The position numbers and the translations under genes were made by a program. The notes beneath the pieces were generated by a model. It was not told the origin of the DNA. It searched no databases and saw nothing but the letters and a program-made list of their open reading frames with translations. A DNA stretch of 38,487 nucleotides from Ramlibacter sp. (GTDB lineage: Bacteria > Pseudomonadota > Gammaproteobacteria > Burkholderiales > Burkholderiaceae_C), in NCBI GenBank assembly GCA_029237735.1, contig JAQZBU010000015.1, positions 1 to 38,487 of the forward strand, written 5' to 3'. Positions 1-8,223 of this stretch are shown here, piece by piece (within the stretch, counting starts at the first letter, position 1; the number at the start of each line of letters is the position of its first letter).

Positions 1-531
1 GTGGAGGTGCTGGTTCAGGGCCAGTGGCCCAAGCGCCGCCTGATCGAGCGCTTCCGCGAGGGCGCGCAGGGCGGCGCCCGCGGATGCGTGCTCGTCGCAT
101 CGGCGTCGTTCTGGGAAGGGGTCGACGTGCCCGGCGATGCGTTGCAGCTCGTTGTCATCGACAAGCTCCCGTTCCCGCCGCCGGGCGATCCTCTCGTGGA
201 AGCCCGCGCTCAGCGCCTGGAATCGCAGGGCCGCAGCGCCTTCAACGACTATTTCGTGCCGGAAGCCGCTGTGGCGTTGAAGCAGGGCGCTGGGCGCTTG
301 ATCCGGCGCGAATCCGACCAGGGCGTGCTGGTGGTGTGCGACACCCGCATGGCCACGATGGGCTACGGCCGGCGGCTGATGGCCGCATTGCCGCCCATGC
401 GGGTGCTGAAATCGAAAGAGGAGTTTCTGGAAACGCTGGAGGGCCTGAGCACCGACGGGCCGCCCCAAGGTGCGAGCGCCCCCTCGGGGGGCAGCGCAGC
501 GGCTGCAGCCGCAAGCGTGGGGGGGACCTAG
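1..531 (+). CDS. dinG: DinG/YoaA-type ATP-dependent DNA helicase, 3' end only
   Basis: C-terminal 176 codons of an XPD/DinG-type superfamily 2 helicase; the 5' part lies outside the window, so the GTG at position 1 is an internal codon. Helicase motif V is seen as SFWEGVDVPG (visible residues 36-45) and motif VI as QGAGRLIRR (95-103), with the arginine finger. The LPFPPPGDPLVEAR stretch between them is typical of DinG. The family unwinds DNA 5' to 3' with an N-terminal Fe-S cluster, which cannot be checked here. After the last family-like residues (about 147) the protein ends in a Gly/Ala/Ser/Pro tail of about 27 residues encoded entirely by an 84-bp intergenic-type repeat, so the native stop was probably lost or replaced when the repeat inserted. 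It converges on bamD. Confidence 0.9.
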   Translation: MEVLVQGQWPKRRLIERFREGAQGGARGCVLVASASFWEGVDVPGDALQLVVIDKLPFPPPGDPLVEARAQRLESQGRSAFNDYFVPEAAVALKQGAGRLIRRESDQGVLVVCDTRMATMGYGRRLMAALPPMRVLKSKEEFLETLEGLSTDGPPQGASAPSGGSAAAAAASVGGT

Positions 532-621
532 TTCACCGACGGGCCGCCCCAAGGTGCGAGCGCCCCCTCGGAGGGCAGCGCAGTGGCTTCAGCCGCAAGC
601 GTGGGGGGGACCTAGTTCACC
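450..621. repeat. Tandem 84-bp GC-rich palindromic repeat, two copies
   Basis: Unit 1 is 450-533 and unit 2 is 534-617, followed by four bases (618-621, CACC) of a third start. The units differ at about three positions. The core, gggccgccccaagg...cgtggggggg, is the reverse complement of the element at 10861-10932. The first unit encodes the tail and TAG stop of the dinG-like ORF; the second reaches the TGA stop of bamD on the minus strand. The complementary ends (CCGCCCC / GGGGGGG) and the internal CCCCCTCGGAGGG give strong secondary structure, so the element could act as a bidirectional terminator between the convergent genes. It carries no ORF of its own. The family assignment rests on matching within this window plus recollection of similar Comamonadaceae intergenic repeats. 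Confidence 0.85.
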
Positions 622-1420
622 AGAACTTCCACCACGGATCCTGCTTGGACCTGAAGCCGCGCGACAGGTACTCGCTCTTCGGATAGCTTTTTTCCATCAC
701 GCGTTTCGCGTCGTCGCGCAGCTGGGTCATGCCCAGCTCGTCGTACGAGCGCACCAGGATGAACAGCGCTTCCTCCAGCGCAGGCACGTCCTGGTAGTCG
801 GTCAGCGCGCTCTGCGCACGGTTGATGGCCGCCACATAGGCGCCGCGGCTGAAGTAATAGCGCGCCACGTGCACCTCGTACTGCGCAAGCGAATTGACGA
901 TGTAAGTCATGCGCGCCCTGGAATCGGGCGCGTAACGCGAATCGGGGAAGCGCGTCACGAGTTCCTTGAATGCCTCGAACGATTCCTTGGCGGCCTTCTG
1001 GTCGCGCTCCGACAGATCCTGCTTCGACAGGAACGCGAAGGTGCCCAGGTTGTCGTTGAAATTGACGATGCCCTTGAGGTAGAGCGCGTAATCGATCGCC
1101 GGGCTGGCCGGGTGCAGCTTCATGAAGCGGTCGAGCGTGGAGAGCGCCGAGGCCTGGTCGTTGGCCTTGTACTGCGCATAGGCCTTGTCGAGCTGGGCCT
1201 GCTGGGCGAGCGGCGTGCCGGCCGCGCGGCCCTCGAGTTTCTCGAGTAGCGGGATCGCCTTGTCGTACCCGCCCGACTCCATTTCATCCTTGGCTTCGGC
1301 GTGGATCTTGTTGGGGCTCCAGTTCTCCGTCTTGTCGTCCGAGGTCGAGGAGCACCCCGCCAGCAAAACGGTGATGCCGATCGCGAGGGCAGGGACCACC
1401 GATAATTTGGCTCGAAGCAT
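617..1420 (-). CDS. bamD: Outer membrane protein assembly lipoprotein BamD
   Basis: BamD (ComL/YfiO) is an outer-membrane lipoprotein of TPR repeats that, with BamA, inserts beta-barrel proteins. The N-terminus has a short basic region, a hydrophobic stretch and the lipobox LLAGC at about residue 23, followed by SST. The rest matches BamD in length (267 aa) and in helical TPR content, with YxxAxxxF-like spacing and many Tyr-Ala pairs such as DYALYLKG. I chose the ATG at 1418-1420 because AAGAAAG lies nine bases upstream; a TTG three codons earlier (1427-1429) is in frame but lies only two bases beyond that site. A TATAAT box lies at 1453-1458 on this strand. Its stop codon lies in the repeat shared with dinG. 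Another Bam component, bamB, is at 11.7 kb. Confidence 0.95.
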   Translation of the reverse strand: MLRAKLSVVPALAIGITVLLAGCSSTSDDKTENWSPNKIHAEAKDEMESGGYDKAIPLLEKLEGRAAGTPLAQQAQLDKAYAQYKANDQASALSTLDRFMKLHPASPAIDYALYLKGIVNFNDNLGTFAFLSKQDLSERDQKAAKESFEAFKELVTRFPDSRYAPDSRARMTYIVNSLAQYEVHVARYYFSRGAYVAAINRAQSALTDYQDVPALEEALFILVRSYDELGMTQLRDDAKRVMEKSYPKSEYLSRGFRSKQDPWWKFW

Positions 1421-1434
1421 GAATCGCAACTTTC

Positions 1435-2478
1435 TTGAAACAGGGCAAATTCATTATATCGACCGACCCTTCGCTGAATGACCCGCGCACCGCGGACGAC
1501 GACGTACTCGACGTTGCGGACGCGGGGCCCGAGGCCGAACTTCGCCACTTCGTCATCGACGCGGCTCACCATGGCGACCGGCTCGACCGCGCGCTCACCG
1601 CGCTGGCGCCCGAGTTCTCCCGCAGTTACCTGCAGCAGCTGATCGAATCGGGGGCGGTGAGGATCCAGGGAGTTGCCGCCACGCGCTCCTCCCAGAAGGT
1701 GAAGGCAGGCGACGAGGGGACGCTGGAATTGCGCCCCACGCCGCAGAGCCAGGCGTTCCGGCCCGAAGCCATGGCGCTGGACGTGGTGTTCGAGGACGAT
1801 CACCTGCTGGTCGTGAACAAGCCGGCGAGCCTGGTCGTCCATCCGGCGCCGGGCAACTGGAGTGGTACGTTGCTCAACGGCCTGCTTGCGCGCGACGCCG
1901 GCGCGGGGCTGCTTCCGCGCGCGGGCATCGTGCACCGGCTCGACAAGGACACCAGCGGGCTCATGGTGGTGGCGCGCACCCGCGCCGCGATGGACGCGCT
2001 GGTGCAGCGCATCGCCGCACGCGAAGTGTCGCGGCAGTACGTGGCACTAGCGCACCGCCCGTGGGGCGGGGGCGCGGTGCGGCATGTGGATGCGCCGATC
2101 GGGCGCGACCCTCGCAACCGGCTGCGCATGGCCGTGGTCGACAGCGGCAAGGCGGCAACCACGACTTTCGAGCTGCTGCAGGATGCGCAGCAGGGCTGCT
2201 GGGTGCGCGCCACGCTGGGCACCGGGCGCACCCACCAGATCCGGGTTCACATGGCCCATATCGGCCATCCCCTGGTGGCCGACGAGCTCTATGGCGGCGC
2301 GCCCGCCGCTGGCCTGGCGCGCCAGGCGCTGCACGCATACCGGCTGGCCTTTGCGCACCCTGCGACAGGCCAGGCCCTGGAATTCCACGCGCCCCTGCCG
2401 GCCGATTTGCGCCAGGCCCTGGGTGCCTGGGGCCTGCGTTACAATGAATCCGAATGGCTCACGAGCCACGCCCCTTAG
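1435..2478 (+). CDS. rluD: 23S rRNA pseudouridine(1911/1915/1917) synthase RluD
   Basis: RluD isomerises three uridines of helix 69 in 23S rRNA. An S4 RNA-binding domain occupies about residues 40-100 (RLDRALTALAPEFSRSYLQQ), followed by the RluA-family catalytic domain with GIVHRLDKDTSGL. The catalytic Asp is residue 170 counted from the first in-frame TTG. The GRTHQIRVHMAHIGHP motif near residue 265 is also characteristic. Length (347 aa) is normal. The start is uncertain: no ATG precedes the S4 domain; TTG 1435 is the longest choice and CTG 1474 another, but neither has a clear Shine-Dalgarno, and TTGAAA at 1435-1440 could instead be a -35 element. It is divergent from bamD, an arrangement I recall from other Burkholderiales. 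Confidence 0.93.
   Translation: MKQGKFIISTDPSLNDPRTADDDVLDVADAGPEAELRHFVIDAAHHGDRLDRALTALAPEFSRSYLQQLIESGAVRIQGVAATRSSQKVKAGDEGTLELRPTPQSQAFRPEAMALDVVFEDDHLLVVNKPASLVVHPAPGNWSGTLLNGLLARDAGAGLLPRAGIVHRLDKDTSGLMVVARTRAAMDALVQRIAAREVSRQYVALAHRPWGGGAVRHVDAPIGRDPRNRLRMAVVDSGKAATTTFELLQDAQQGCWVRATLGTGRTHQIRVHMAHIGHPLVADELYGGAPAAGLARQALHAYRLAFAHPATGQALEFHAPLPADLRQALGAWGLRYNESEWLTSHAP
1453..1458 (-). promoter_or_regulatory. Perfect -10 box upstream of bamD
   Basis: Read on the minus strand the sequence is TATAAT, 33-38 bases upstream of the bamD ATG, which predicts a short leader of about 25 bases. No convincing -35 hexamer is seen 16-18 bases further upstream. The box lies inside the first codons of the longest rluD frame, so bamD transcription would start within or beside rluD. 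Confidence 0.5.
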
Positions 2479-2511
2479 GCTCTTAGCCAGAGTCTGTGAA
2501 TTCCGCGGGGC

Positions 2512-2544
2512 GCGCACCGCGCAACTGAGGTTGCGCACCGCGCA
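2512..2544 (+). other. Hairpin with overlapping direct repeats between rluD and scpB
   Basis: A perfect 7-bp stem GCGCAAC (2519-2525) / GTTGCGC (2530-2536) with loop TGAG is embedded in two copies of the 12-mer GCGCACCGCGCA (2512-2523 and 2533-2544, 21 bases apart). There is no T-tract, so it is not a classical intrinsic terminator. It may be a transcript hairpin or a protein-binding site ahead of scpB-rluB. Confidence 0.4.
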
Positions 2545-2617
2545 GCGAACCGACATCGCCCCTGTTTAGCCTTTGATTTGCGCGCCGGATGGCGCCTTTT
2601 CCCGGAACGGCAAGACC

Positions 2618-3280
2618 ATGAATACGACGGATGCGAAGCGCGTCCTCGAAACCGCCCTGATTTGCTCGCAGCAGCCATTGCCGGTGCGCGAGTTGCGCGT
2701 CCTGTTCAATGATGAACTGTCCGCGGACACGATCAAGGCGTTGCTCGGGGATCTTCAAAACGACTGGGCCCAGCGCGGGGTCGAACTCGTCCATGTGGCG
2801 AGCGGCTGGCGGTTCCAGAGCCGTCCGCAGATGCGCGAATACCTTGACCGCCTGCACCCCGAGAAGCCCCCGCGATACACCCGTGCCGTCCTGGAGACGC
2901 TCGCGATCATTGCCTACCGGCAGCCCGTGACCCGTGGCGACATGGAGGACATCCGGGGCGTGACGATCAACGCATTGATCCTGAAACAGCTGGAAGACCG
3001 CGGCTGGGTCGAGGTCATCGGCCACCGCGAGACCGTTGGCCGGCCCGCCCTGTTCGCCACGACCCGGCAGTTCCTGGATGACCTGGGCCTCGAGTCGCTG
3101 GACCAGCTTCCGGTGCTCGAAGGACCCGCCCAACAGGCTCATTTGCTGGAGACACTCGCCGCAGGGCCTGATGCGGCCCAGCCGGACCTTGCCATCGAAG
3201 GCGGCGACGAAGCACCCACCCCCGCCCAATCCACCCCCGAGGGCGCCGCCGACAACGCGCCGGAAGCAGTCGAGACCTGA
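2618..3280 (+). CDS. scpB: Segregation and condensation protein B (ScpB)
   Basis: ScpB is the winged-helix kite subunit of the SMC-ScpAB condensin, which compacts and segregates the chromosome. The 220-aa product has the two winged-helix domains: [17 protein letters not shown] near the start, then the signature [23 protein letters not shown] region at about residues 90-115, and [18 protein letters not shown]. The last 40 residues are an Ala/Pro/Glu-rich disordered tail. The ATG at 2618 is preferred over an upstream ATG at 2573 because homology begins with [13 protein letters not shown] and a weak GGAACGG lies just upstream. scpA is not in this window. The stop is two bases before the rluB ATG, so the two genes are almost certainly co-transcribed. 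Confidence 0.93.
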   Translation: MNTTDAKRVLETALICSQQPLPVRELRVLFNDELSADTIKALLGDLQNDWAQRGVELVHVASGWRFQSRPQMREYLDRLHPEKPPRYTRAVLETLAIIAYRQPVTRGDMEDIRGVTINALILKQLEDRGWVEVIGHRETVGRPALFATTRQFLDDLGLESLDQLPVLEGPAQQAHLLETLAAGPDAAQPDLAIEGGDEAPTPAQSTPEGAADNAPEAVET

Positions 3281-3282
3281 AC

Positions 3283-4749
3283 ATGAATACCCCCCTGCCT
3301 GGCGCGACATCCGTGCCCACCGCCGACGACATCGAAGAAAAAGCAGCCGCCGCGCCGGCACAGCCGCAAGCAGCCCAGCAGGAGGCCGACGAGCCCGAGG
3401 AGCTCTGGGACGACAGCGACGAGGAGCACGACGATGAGGCCGGCGAGCGGGCAGCGCCTGCGCCGCCGGCCGAGCCTACGGTGCCGATCCGCTTCGAGGA
3501 TGTCATTTCCGGCCAGTTCGATGCCGAGGTGGAAAGCCCCGAAATCACTTTGCCCAAGCGAGTGCTTTCTCCGCAAGCCGACACGCCCAAGCTGCACAAG
3601 GTACTGGCCCAAGCGGGGCTGGGCTCGCGCCTGGAGATGGAGCAGCTCATCATGGAGGGCCGCATCTCGGTCAATAACGAGCCCGCCCATATCGGCCAGC
3701 GCATCCAGTTCGGCGATCAGATCAAGGTGAATGGCAAGCCGATCCGCTTCCGGATCGCCCCTCCGCCGGCGCGGGTTATCGCCTATCACAAGCCGGTGGG
3801 CGAAGTCGTAACGCACGACGATCCGCAAAACCGCCCCACAGTGTTTCGCAAGCTCCCCAAGCTGCAGCAGGGCAAGTGGCAGTCCGTGGGCCGGTTGGAC
3901 CTCAACACAGAGGGCCTGTTGCTGTTCACGAGTTCCGGCGAATTGGCCAACAAGCTCATGCATCCGCGCTTCGGCCTGGAGCGTGAGTACGCGGTACGGG
4001 TGCTGGGCGCGCTCAGCAACGAGGAAAAGCAGCGCCTGCTCGATGGCATCGACCTGGAGGACGGCCGCGCCCAGTTCGGCTCGATCGAGGACGGCGGCGG
4101 AGAAGGAGCCAACACGTGGTACCGCGTGACGATCTCCGAGGGCCGCAACCGCGAGGTGCGTCGCCTGTTCGAGGCGCTCGGCCATGCGGTGAGCCGCCTT
4201 ATCCGCATTCGCTACGGCGCCATGATGCTGCCCCGGGGCCTCAAGCGTGGCGCCTGGATGGAACTGGACGAGCGCGACATCCGGTCGCTGATGCAGGCTG
4301 CGGGCGCCGGCGGTGAGCGCGGGGAACGCCGCGAAACGCCGGAAGGCGAGGGCGGCGGCCGAGGCGGGCGAAACCGCCGCCGTGGCGGGCGTAACGCCGG
4401 AGGCGGCAACAGGGACGGGCAACCGCCTCAACGCGGCCAGGGCCAGCAGCGCGGGCAGGGCGGCAACGGCGGCGGCGGGGGTGGCGGTCAAAGCCAGGGC
4501 CAGGGCCAGCAGCGGCGCAAGCAGCGCGGCGGCGGTGGTGGCGGTGGCGGCGAGCAAGGTGACCGCCAGGGCGGCGCCCAGCCGGATCCCATGAAGACGT
4601 CGTTCGGCTACATCGGCGCGGACAGCTTCACTCGCCAGCGCCAAGGGCCCGGGGGCCAGCGTCGTGGCGGTGGCGGCGGTGGCGGTGGCGGTGGCGGCGG
4701 CGGCGGCGGTCAGCGCCGCGGCGGCGGCGGTGGCGGCCGTGGACGCTGA
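3283..4749 (+). CDS. rluB: 23S rRNA pseudouridine(2605) synthase RluB with long RGG-like tail
   Basis: RluB modifies U2605 in the peptidyl-transferase region of 23S rRNA. Layout: an acidic, Ala/Glu/Asp-rich N-terminal extension (residues 1-95), an S4 domain (about 103-155, [20 protein letters not shown]), the RsuA-family catalytic domain with [13 protein letters not shown] (catalytic Asp 206) and [16 protein letters not shown], then a C-terminal extension of about 140 residues (345-488) dominated by Gly, Arg and Gln. Within the tail, [20 protein letters not shown] interrupts the Gly-rich runs, so that segment is probably under selection. At 488 aa the protein is far longer than E. coli RluB (about 290 aa). 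The tail resembles eukaryotic RGG boxes and may bind RNA or drive self-association; this is inference. The 3' end is a (GGCGGT)n-like low-complexity tract. Confidence 0.93.
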   Translation: MNTPLPGATSVPTADDIEEKAAAAPAQPQAAQQEADEPEELWDDSDEEHDDEAGERAAPAPPAEPTVPIRFEDVISGQFDAEVESPEITLPKRVLSPQADTPKLHKVLAQAGLGSRLEMEQLIMEGRISVNNEPAHIGQRIQFGDQIKVNGKPIRFRIAPPPARVIAYHKPVGEVVTHDDPQNRPTVFRKLPKLQQGKWQSVGRLDLNTEGLLLFTSSGELANKLMHPRFGLEREYAVRVLGALSNEEKQRLLDGIDLEDGRAQFGSIEDGGGEGANTWYRVTISEGRNREVRRLFEALGHAVSRLIRIRYGAMMLPRGLKRGAWMELDERDIRSLMQAAGAGGERGERRETPEGEGGGRGGRNRRRGGRNAGGGNRDGQPPQRGQGQQRGQGGNGGGGGGGQSQGQGQQRRKQRGGGGGGGGEQGDRQGGAQPDPMKTSFGYIGADSFTRQRQGPGGQRRGGGGGGGGGGGGGGGQRRGGGGGGRGR

Positions 4750-4810
4750 ATCGACATTGTGGCGTCACGGCCGTCGGTTAAAAGCTAAAATTCGAGGCTT
4801 TGCCGAACTT

Positions 4811-4826
4811 TTTGGCCTAGGCCAAA
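4811..4826. promoter_or_regulatory. 16-bp perfect palindrome upstream of ndk
   Basis: TTTGGCCTAGGCCAAA is its own reverse complement and lies 30 bases before the ndk start codon, downstream of an AT-rich TAAAAT (4786-4791) that could be a -10 box. It could be an operator for a dimeric repressor or a small hairpin in the leader. No regulator is assigned. Confidence 0.45.
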
Positions 4827-4856
4827 CCCTATAACTTCAAGCTCAGGAAAACTCAA

Positions 4857-5282
4857 ATGGCTATCGAACGCACTCTCTCCATCATCAAGCCCGACGCCGT
4901 GGCCAAGAACGTCATCGGGCAGATCTATGCTCGCTTCGAGGCAGCCGGCCTGAAGATCATCGCAGCCAGGATGGCCCATCTGTCGCGCGGCGAGGCCGAG
5001 CAGTTCTACGCCGTCCACAAGGAGCGCCCTTTCTTCAAGGACCTCGTCGAGTTCATGATCTCCGGCCCCGTGATGATCCAGGTTCTGGAAGGCGAGAGCG
5101 CCATCCTGAAGAACCGCGACCTGATGGGCGCCACGGACCCCAAGAAGGCCGCGCCCGGCACCATCCGCGCCGACTTCGCCGACAGCATCGATGCAAACGC
5201 CGTGCACGGCTCCGACGCTGCGGAAACCGCCAAGGCGGAAATCGGCTTTTTCTTCCCCGGCATGAGCATCTATTCCCGCTAA
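4857..5282 (+). CDS. ndk: Nucleoside diphosphate kinase
   Basis: Transfers the gamma phosphate of ATP to nucleoside diphosphates, supplying (d)NTPs, via a phosphohistidine intermediate. The 141-aa protein is full length. It opens with [17 protein letters not shown] (conserved KPDA), and the active-site NAVHGSDA places the phosphorylated histidine at residue 117, as in other bacterial Ndk proteins. [11 protein letters not shown] is a typical C-terminus. The ATG at 4857 has AGGAAA six to eleven bases upstream. It stands just ahead of rlmN (19-bp gap) and probably heads that transcription unit, with a possible -10 at 4786-4791 and a palindrome in its leader. Confidence 0.97.
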   Translation: MAIERTLSIIKPDAVAKNVIGQIYARFEAAGLKIIAARMAHLSRGEAEQFYAVHKERPFFKDLVEFMISGPVMIQVLEGESAILKNRDLMGATDPKKAAPGTIRADFADSIDANAVHGSDAAETAKAEIGFFFPGMSIYSR

Positions 5283-5301
5283 TCACGGGATATCCCATGC
5301 G

Positions 5302-6450
5302 ATGACGGCCAACCTCCTCGACTTCGACCTCGAAGGTCTGGCCGCGTTCTGCGAAAGCCTGGGCGAAAAGCGCTTCAGGGCGACGCAGCTTTTCCGCTGG
5401 ATCCATCAGCGCGGCGCTCGCGACTTCGACCAGATGAGCGACCTGGCGAAGTCGCTGCGCGAAAAACTCAAGACCAGCGCCCGCGTCGAGGGCCTTCCGG
5501 TCATCTCCCAGCAAGAGTCCACCGACGGCACCATCAAGTGGCTGTTCGATGTGGGCAATGGCGACGCCGTCGAAGCCGTGTTTATTCCCGAGGACGATCG
5601 CGGCACTTTGTGCGTGTCTTCGCAAGCGGGCTGCGCCGTGGGCTGCCGGTTCTGTTCCACCGGCCACCAGGGCTTCTCGCGCAACCTCACCACGGGCGAG
5701 ATCGTCGCGCAGCTGTGGTTTGCCGAGCATTTCCTGCGCCGGCACCTCAAGAAGACCGATCGCGTCATCTCCAACGTGGTGATGATGGGTATGGGCGAGC
5801 CGCTTCAAAACTACACCGCCCTCGTGCCGGCGTTGCGGGTGATGCTCGACGACCACGGCTACGGCCTGTCGCGCCGCCGCGTCACTGTGTCCACTTCGGG
5901 CATGACGCGGATGATCGACCGGCTGGCGCTCGATTGCCCCGTGGCCCTGGCCGTTTCCCTGCACGCGCCCAATGACGAACTGCGCGACAACCTCGTGCCG
6001 TTGAACAAGAAGCACGACCTCGCCGAATTGCTGGATTCGTGCAACCGCTACCTGCAGTACGCACCGCGCGACTTCATCACCTTCGAGTACTGCATGCTCG
6101 ATGGCGTGAATGATCAGCCCGAGCACGCGCACCAGCTGGTCGACCTGCTTCGCCACCACGGCGGGCAAGGAGTCTCCTGCAAGATCAACCTGATCCCCTT
6201 CAACCCGTTCCCGCAGTCTGGGCTGACGCGTTCACCCCACAAACAGGTGCTCGCCTTCGCGAAAATCCTGAGCGATGCTGGTATCGTCACCACTGTGCGC
6301 AAAACCAGAGGGGACGACATCGATGCCGCCTGCGGCCAGCTGGCCGGCGACGTCAAGGACCGCACCCGGGTCGAGCAACGCATCGTCCGGCAACGCACCG
6401 TGATGCTGAAACAGGTGCCGGCGATCACGACCGGCGCGAAGGAGACATAG
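5302..6450 (+). CDS. rlmN: Dual-specificity 23S rRNA A2503 / tRNA A37 methyltransferase RlmN
   Basis: A radical SAM enzyme that methylates C2 of A2503 in 23S rRNA and of A37 in some tRNAs, through a methylated cysteine. The 382-aa product has an N-terminal HhH-like accessory region ([21 protein letters not shown]), the radical-SAM CxxxCxxC cluster at Cys111, Cys115 and Cys118, the [10 protein letters not shown] motif, and a C-terminal conserved cysteine at 344 within [10 protein letters not shown]. Nothing is missing. The ATG at 5302 has no strong ribosome site. It is three bases from pilW and so sits in the ndk-rlmN-pilW-rodZ-ispG-hisS run, the usual betaproteobacterial arrangement. Confidence 0.97.
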   Translation: MTANLLDFDLEGLAAFCESLGEKRFRATQLFRWIHQRGARDFDQMSDLAKSLREKLKTSARVEGLPVISQQESTDGTIKWLFDVGNGDAVEAVFIPEDDRGTLCVSSQAGCAVGCRFCSTGHQGFSRNLTTGEIVAQLWFAEHFLRRHLKKTDRVISNVVMMGMGEPLQNYTALVPALRVMLDDHGYGLSRRRVTVSTSGMTRMIDRLALDCPVALAVSLHAPNDELRDNLVPLNKKHDLAELLDSCNRYLQYAPRDFITFEYCMLDGVNDQPEHAHQLVDLLRHHGGQGVSCKINLIPFNPFPQSGLTRSPHKQVLAFAKILSDAGIVTTVRKTRGDDIDAACGQLAGDVKDRTRVEQRIVRQRTVMLKQVPAITTGAKET

Positions 6451-6453
6451 GAA

Positions 6454-7284
6454 ATGACAAGCATCGCCTCGGCGGTCCGGGGCCCGGTTCGGCTCCTGGC
6501 CTGGGCCTGGATGGCCGGCACGCTGCTGATGGCCCTGGGGGGCTGCGCGTCCGCGCCGCCCGGGGACGTGGGCTCCGCGCGCGACATCATGACCGAATCC
6601 GACGAGCCCGAGGCGCGCAAGCGCGCCCGCATCCGCATGGAACTGGCAGTGGGCTACTTCGAGCAGGGCCAGACCAACGTCGCCCTCGACGAGCTCAAGC
6701 AGGTCATCGCCTCGGACCCGACTTTCCCCGACGCCTACAACCTGCGCGGACTCATCTACATGCGCCTGAACGACATGCGGCAGGCGGAGGACAGCTTCAA
6801 GCGCGCCGTGTCGCTCAATCCCCGCGACGGAAACGTGCAGCACAACTACGGCTGGCTCATGTGCCAGCAGGGCCGCTACGAGGAGGCCTCCCGCGCCTAT
6901 GAGGTGGCGATGGCCAACCCGATGTACGCGGGCCGGGCCAAGACGCTGATGGCCAAGGGCCTGTGCGAAGCGCGGGCCGGCAAGACGGCCGAAGCCGAGC
7001 GCAGCCTTGCGCGCTCCTACGAGCTGGACGCCGGAAACCCGGTCACCGGCTACAACCTCGCAGGCCTGCTGTTTCGCCGCGGCGACTTCAACCGGGCCCA
7101 GTTCTACATCCGCCGCCTGAACAACAGCGACCTCGCCAACGCCGAAACGCTGTGGCTGGGCGTGAGAGTGGAGCGCCGACTGGGCGACCGTGTCGCCATG
7201 CTGCAACTCGCCGAACAACTCAGGAAGCGCTTCCCGAAATCCCGTGAGGCTGCCGCGTACGACCGGGGGGCCTTCGATGAGTGA
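6454..7284 (+). CDS. pilW: Type IV pilus biogenesis lipoprotein PilW/PilF
   Basis: A TPR outer-membrane lipoprotein (PilW in Neisseria, PilF in Pseudomonas), the pilotin for the PilQ secretin. The N-terminus has a hydrophobic signal and the lipobox ALGGC, with Cys at about residue 31. Several TPR units follow: ELAVGYFEQGQTNVALDEL, AYNLRGLIYMRLNDMRQAED and NYGWLMCQQGRYEEA are recognisable. Length (276 aa) fits the family. The ATG at 6454 follows the rlmN stop by three bases with AAGGAGA just upstream. The 3' end overlaps rodZ by eight bases, suggesting translational coupling. Confidence 0.93.
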   Translation: MTSIASAVRGPVRLLAWAWMAGTLLMALGGCASAPPGDVGSARDIMTESDEPEARKRARIRMELAVGYFEQGQTNVALDELKQVIASDPTFPDAYNLRGLIYMRLNDMRQAEDSFKRAVSLNPRDGNVQHNYGWLMCQQGRYEEASRAYEVAMANPMYAGRAKTLMAKGLCEARAGKTAEAERSLARSYELDAGNPVTGYNLAGLLFRRGDFNRAQFYIRRLNNSDLANAETLWLGVRVERRLGDRVAMLQLAEQLRKRFPKSREAAAYDRGAFDE

Positions 7285-8206
7285 GACCTGGGACGCTGAA
7301 GGCGCCGCTTTCGTGCCGCAGCGGGCGGCCAACGATGGCGTGACGGCGGGCACGCTGCTGCGCCGCGCCAGGGAGGCGGCAGGGCTGCACGTGGCGGCGC
7401 TCGCGGTATCGCTCAAGGTCCCCGTGCGCAAGCTGGAAGCCCTGGAGGAAGACCGCTGGGATCTCCTCACCGACGCCGTGTTCGTGCGCGCGCTGGCATC
7501 GAGCGTTTGTCGCTCGCTCAAGGTCGACCCGCAGCCGGTGCTGGAGCGTCTGCCCCAGCCCACGAAGCCGCGCCTCGTCAAAGACGAAGACGGTATCGGT
7601 ACACCCTATCGCGCGCCGAGCGACGGCTCGCCCCCCGGCTGGCTGGACAATGTGACCAAGCCGGTCTTCCTGGCGGTGTTTGCGCTGCTGCTGGGTGCGC
7701 TGGTGTTGATCCTGCTTCCCTCGGCACAGACCGAGGACAAGTCCAGCACGACGGCCACCGCCGAGACCGCAGGCCCGACAACGCCGGTAGCGATTCCCGC
7801 ACCCGGCGTATCGCAAGTCGTGGAGAACACCCTACCCACGCCGGCAGCGACCACGCCGGACGCCCCGCCAGCCGCCGCGACATTGCCCTCCACCATCGCC
7901 GCGCCTGCGAGCGCAGGTGCCGTCCGCGAGGCGGTGGCGGCGGCGCCCACTGCTCCCGCAACCCCTGCCAGCGGCATCGTCATGTTTCGCACCAAGGGCC
8001 CGTCCTGGGTCGAGGTGAGGGACGCAAAGGGCGTGGTCGCGATGCGCAAGCTGCTCGAGCCCGGCGAATGGGCCGGCGCCTCCGGCACGCCGCCGCTGCA
8101 AGTGACCATCGGGCGCGTCGACCAGACCGAAATGCAGGTTCGCGGCAAGCCCTTCGACCTGCGCCCGGTGGCCAAGGACAACGTGGCCCGTTTCGAAGTC
8201 AAGTAA
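7277..8206 (+). CDS. rodZ: Cytoskeletal protein RodZ-like, HTH plus membrane anchor
   Basis: RodZ links MreB to the envelope and helps set rod shape. The 309-aa product has an N-terminal Cro/C1-like helix-turn-helix (about residues 20-90, LLRRAREAAGLHVAALAVSL), one transmembrane helix (about 125-147), a periplasmic linker rich in Ala, Pro and Thr (150-235), and a DUF4115 C-terminal domain (FRTKGPSWVEVRDAKG onward). The start is the ATG at 7277 inside the end of pilW (GATGAGTGA); a longer open frame from 7190 is all pilW antisense-frame sequence. The order pilW-rodZ-ispG-hisS is that of many proteobacteria. RodZ assignment is by domain layout and context; no sequence search was possible. Confidence 0.9.
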   Translation: MSETWDAEGAAFVPQRAANDGVTAGTLLRRAREAAGLHVAALAVSLKVPVRKLEALEEDRWDLLTDAVFVRALASSVCRSLKVDPQPVLERLPQPTKPRLVKDEDGIGTPYRAPSDGSPPGWLDNVTKPVFLAVFALLLGALVLILLPSAQTEDKSSTTATAETAGPTTPVAIPAPGVSQVVENTLPTPAATTPDAPPAAATLPSTIAAPASAGAVREAVAAAPTAPATPASGIVMFRTKGPSWVEVRDAKGVVAMRKLLEPGEWAGASGTPPLQVTIGRVDQTEMQVRGKPFDLRPVAKDNVARFEVK

Positions 8207-8223
8207 CTTGAAGTGAAGAAGTG

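Noticed and set aside
3139..4644. 501-codon open frame on the minus strand
   Set aside because: Antisense to rluB and scpB; its Ala/Leu/Arg repeats mirror the plus-strand GC-rich codons and no family is recognisable.
4660..4749. GGCGGT repeats considered as a CRISPR-like or minisatellite array
   Set aside because: They are codons of Gly runs in the rluB tail with no spacers.
5053..6168. 371-codon minus-strand frame
   Set aside because: Antisense to ndk and rlmN, both certain; composition is typical of a shadow frame.
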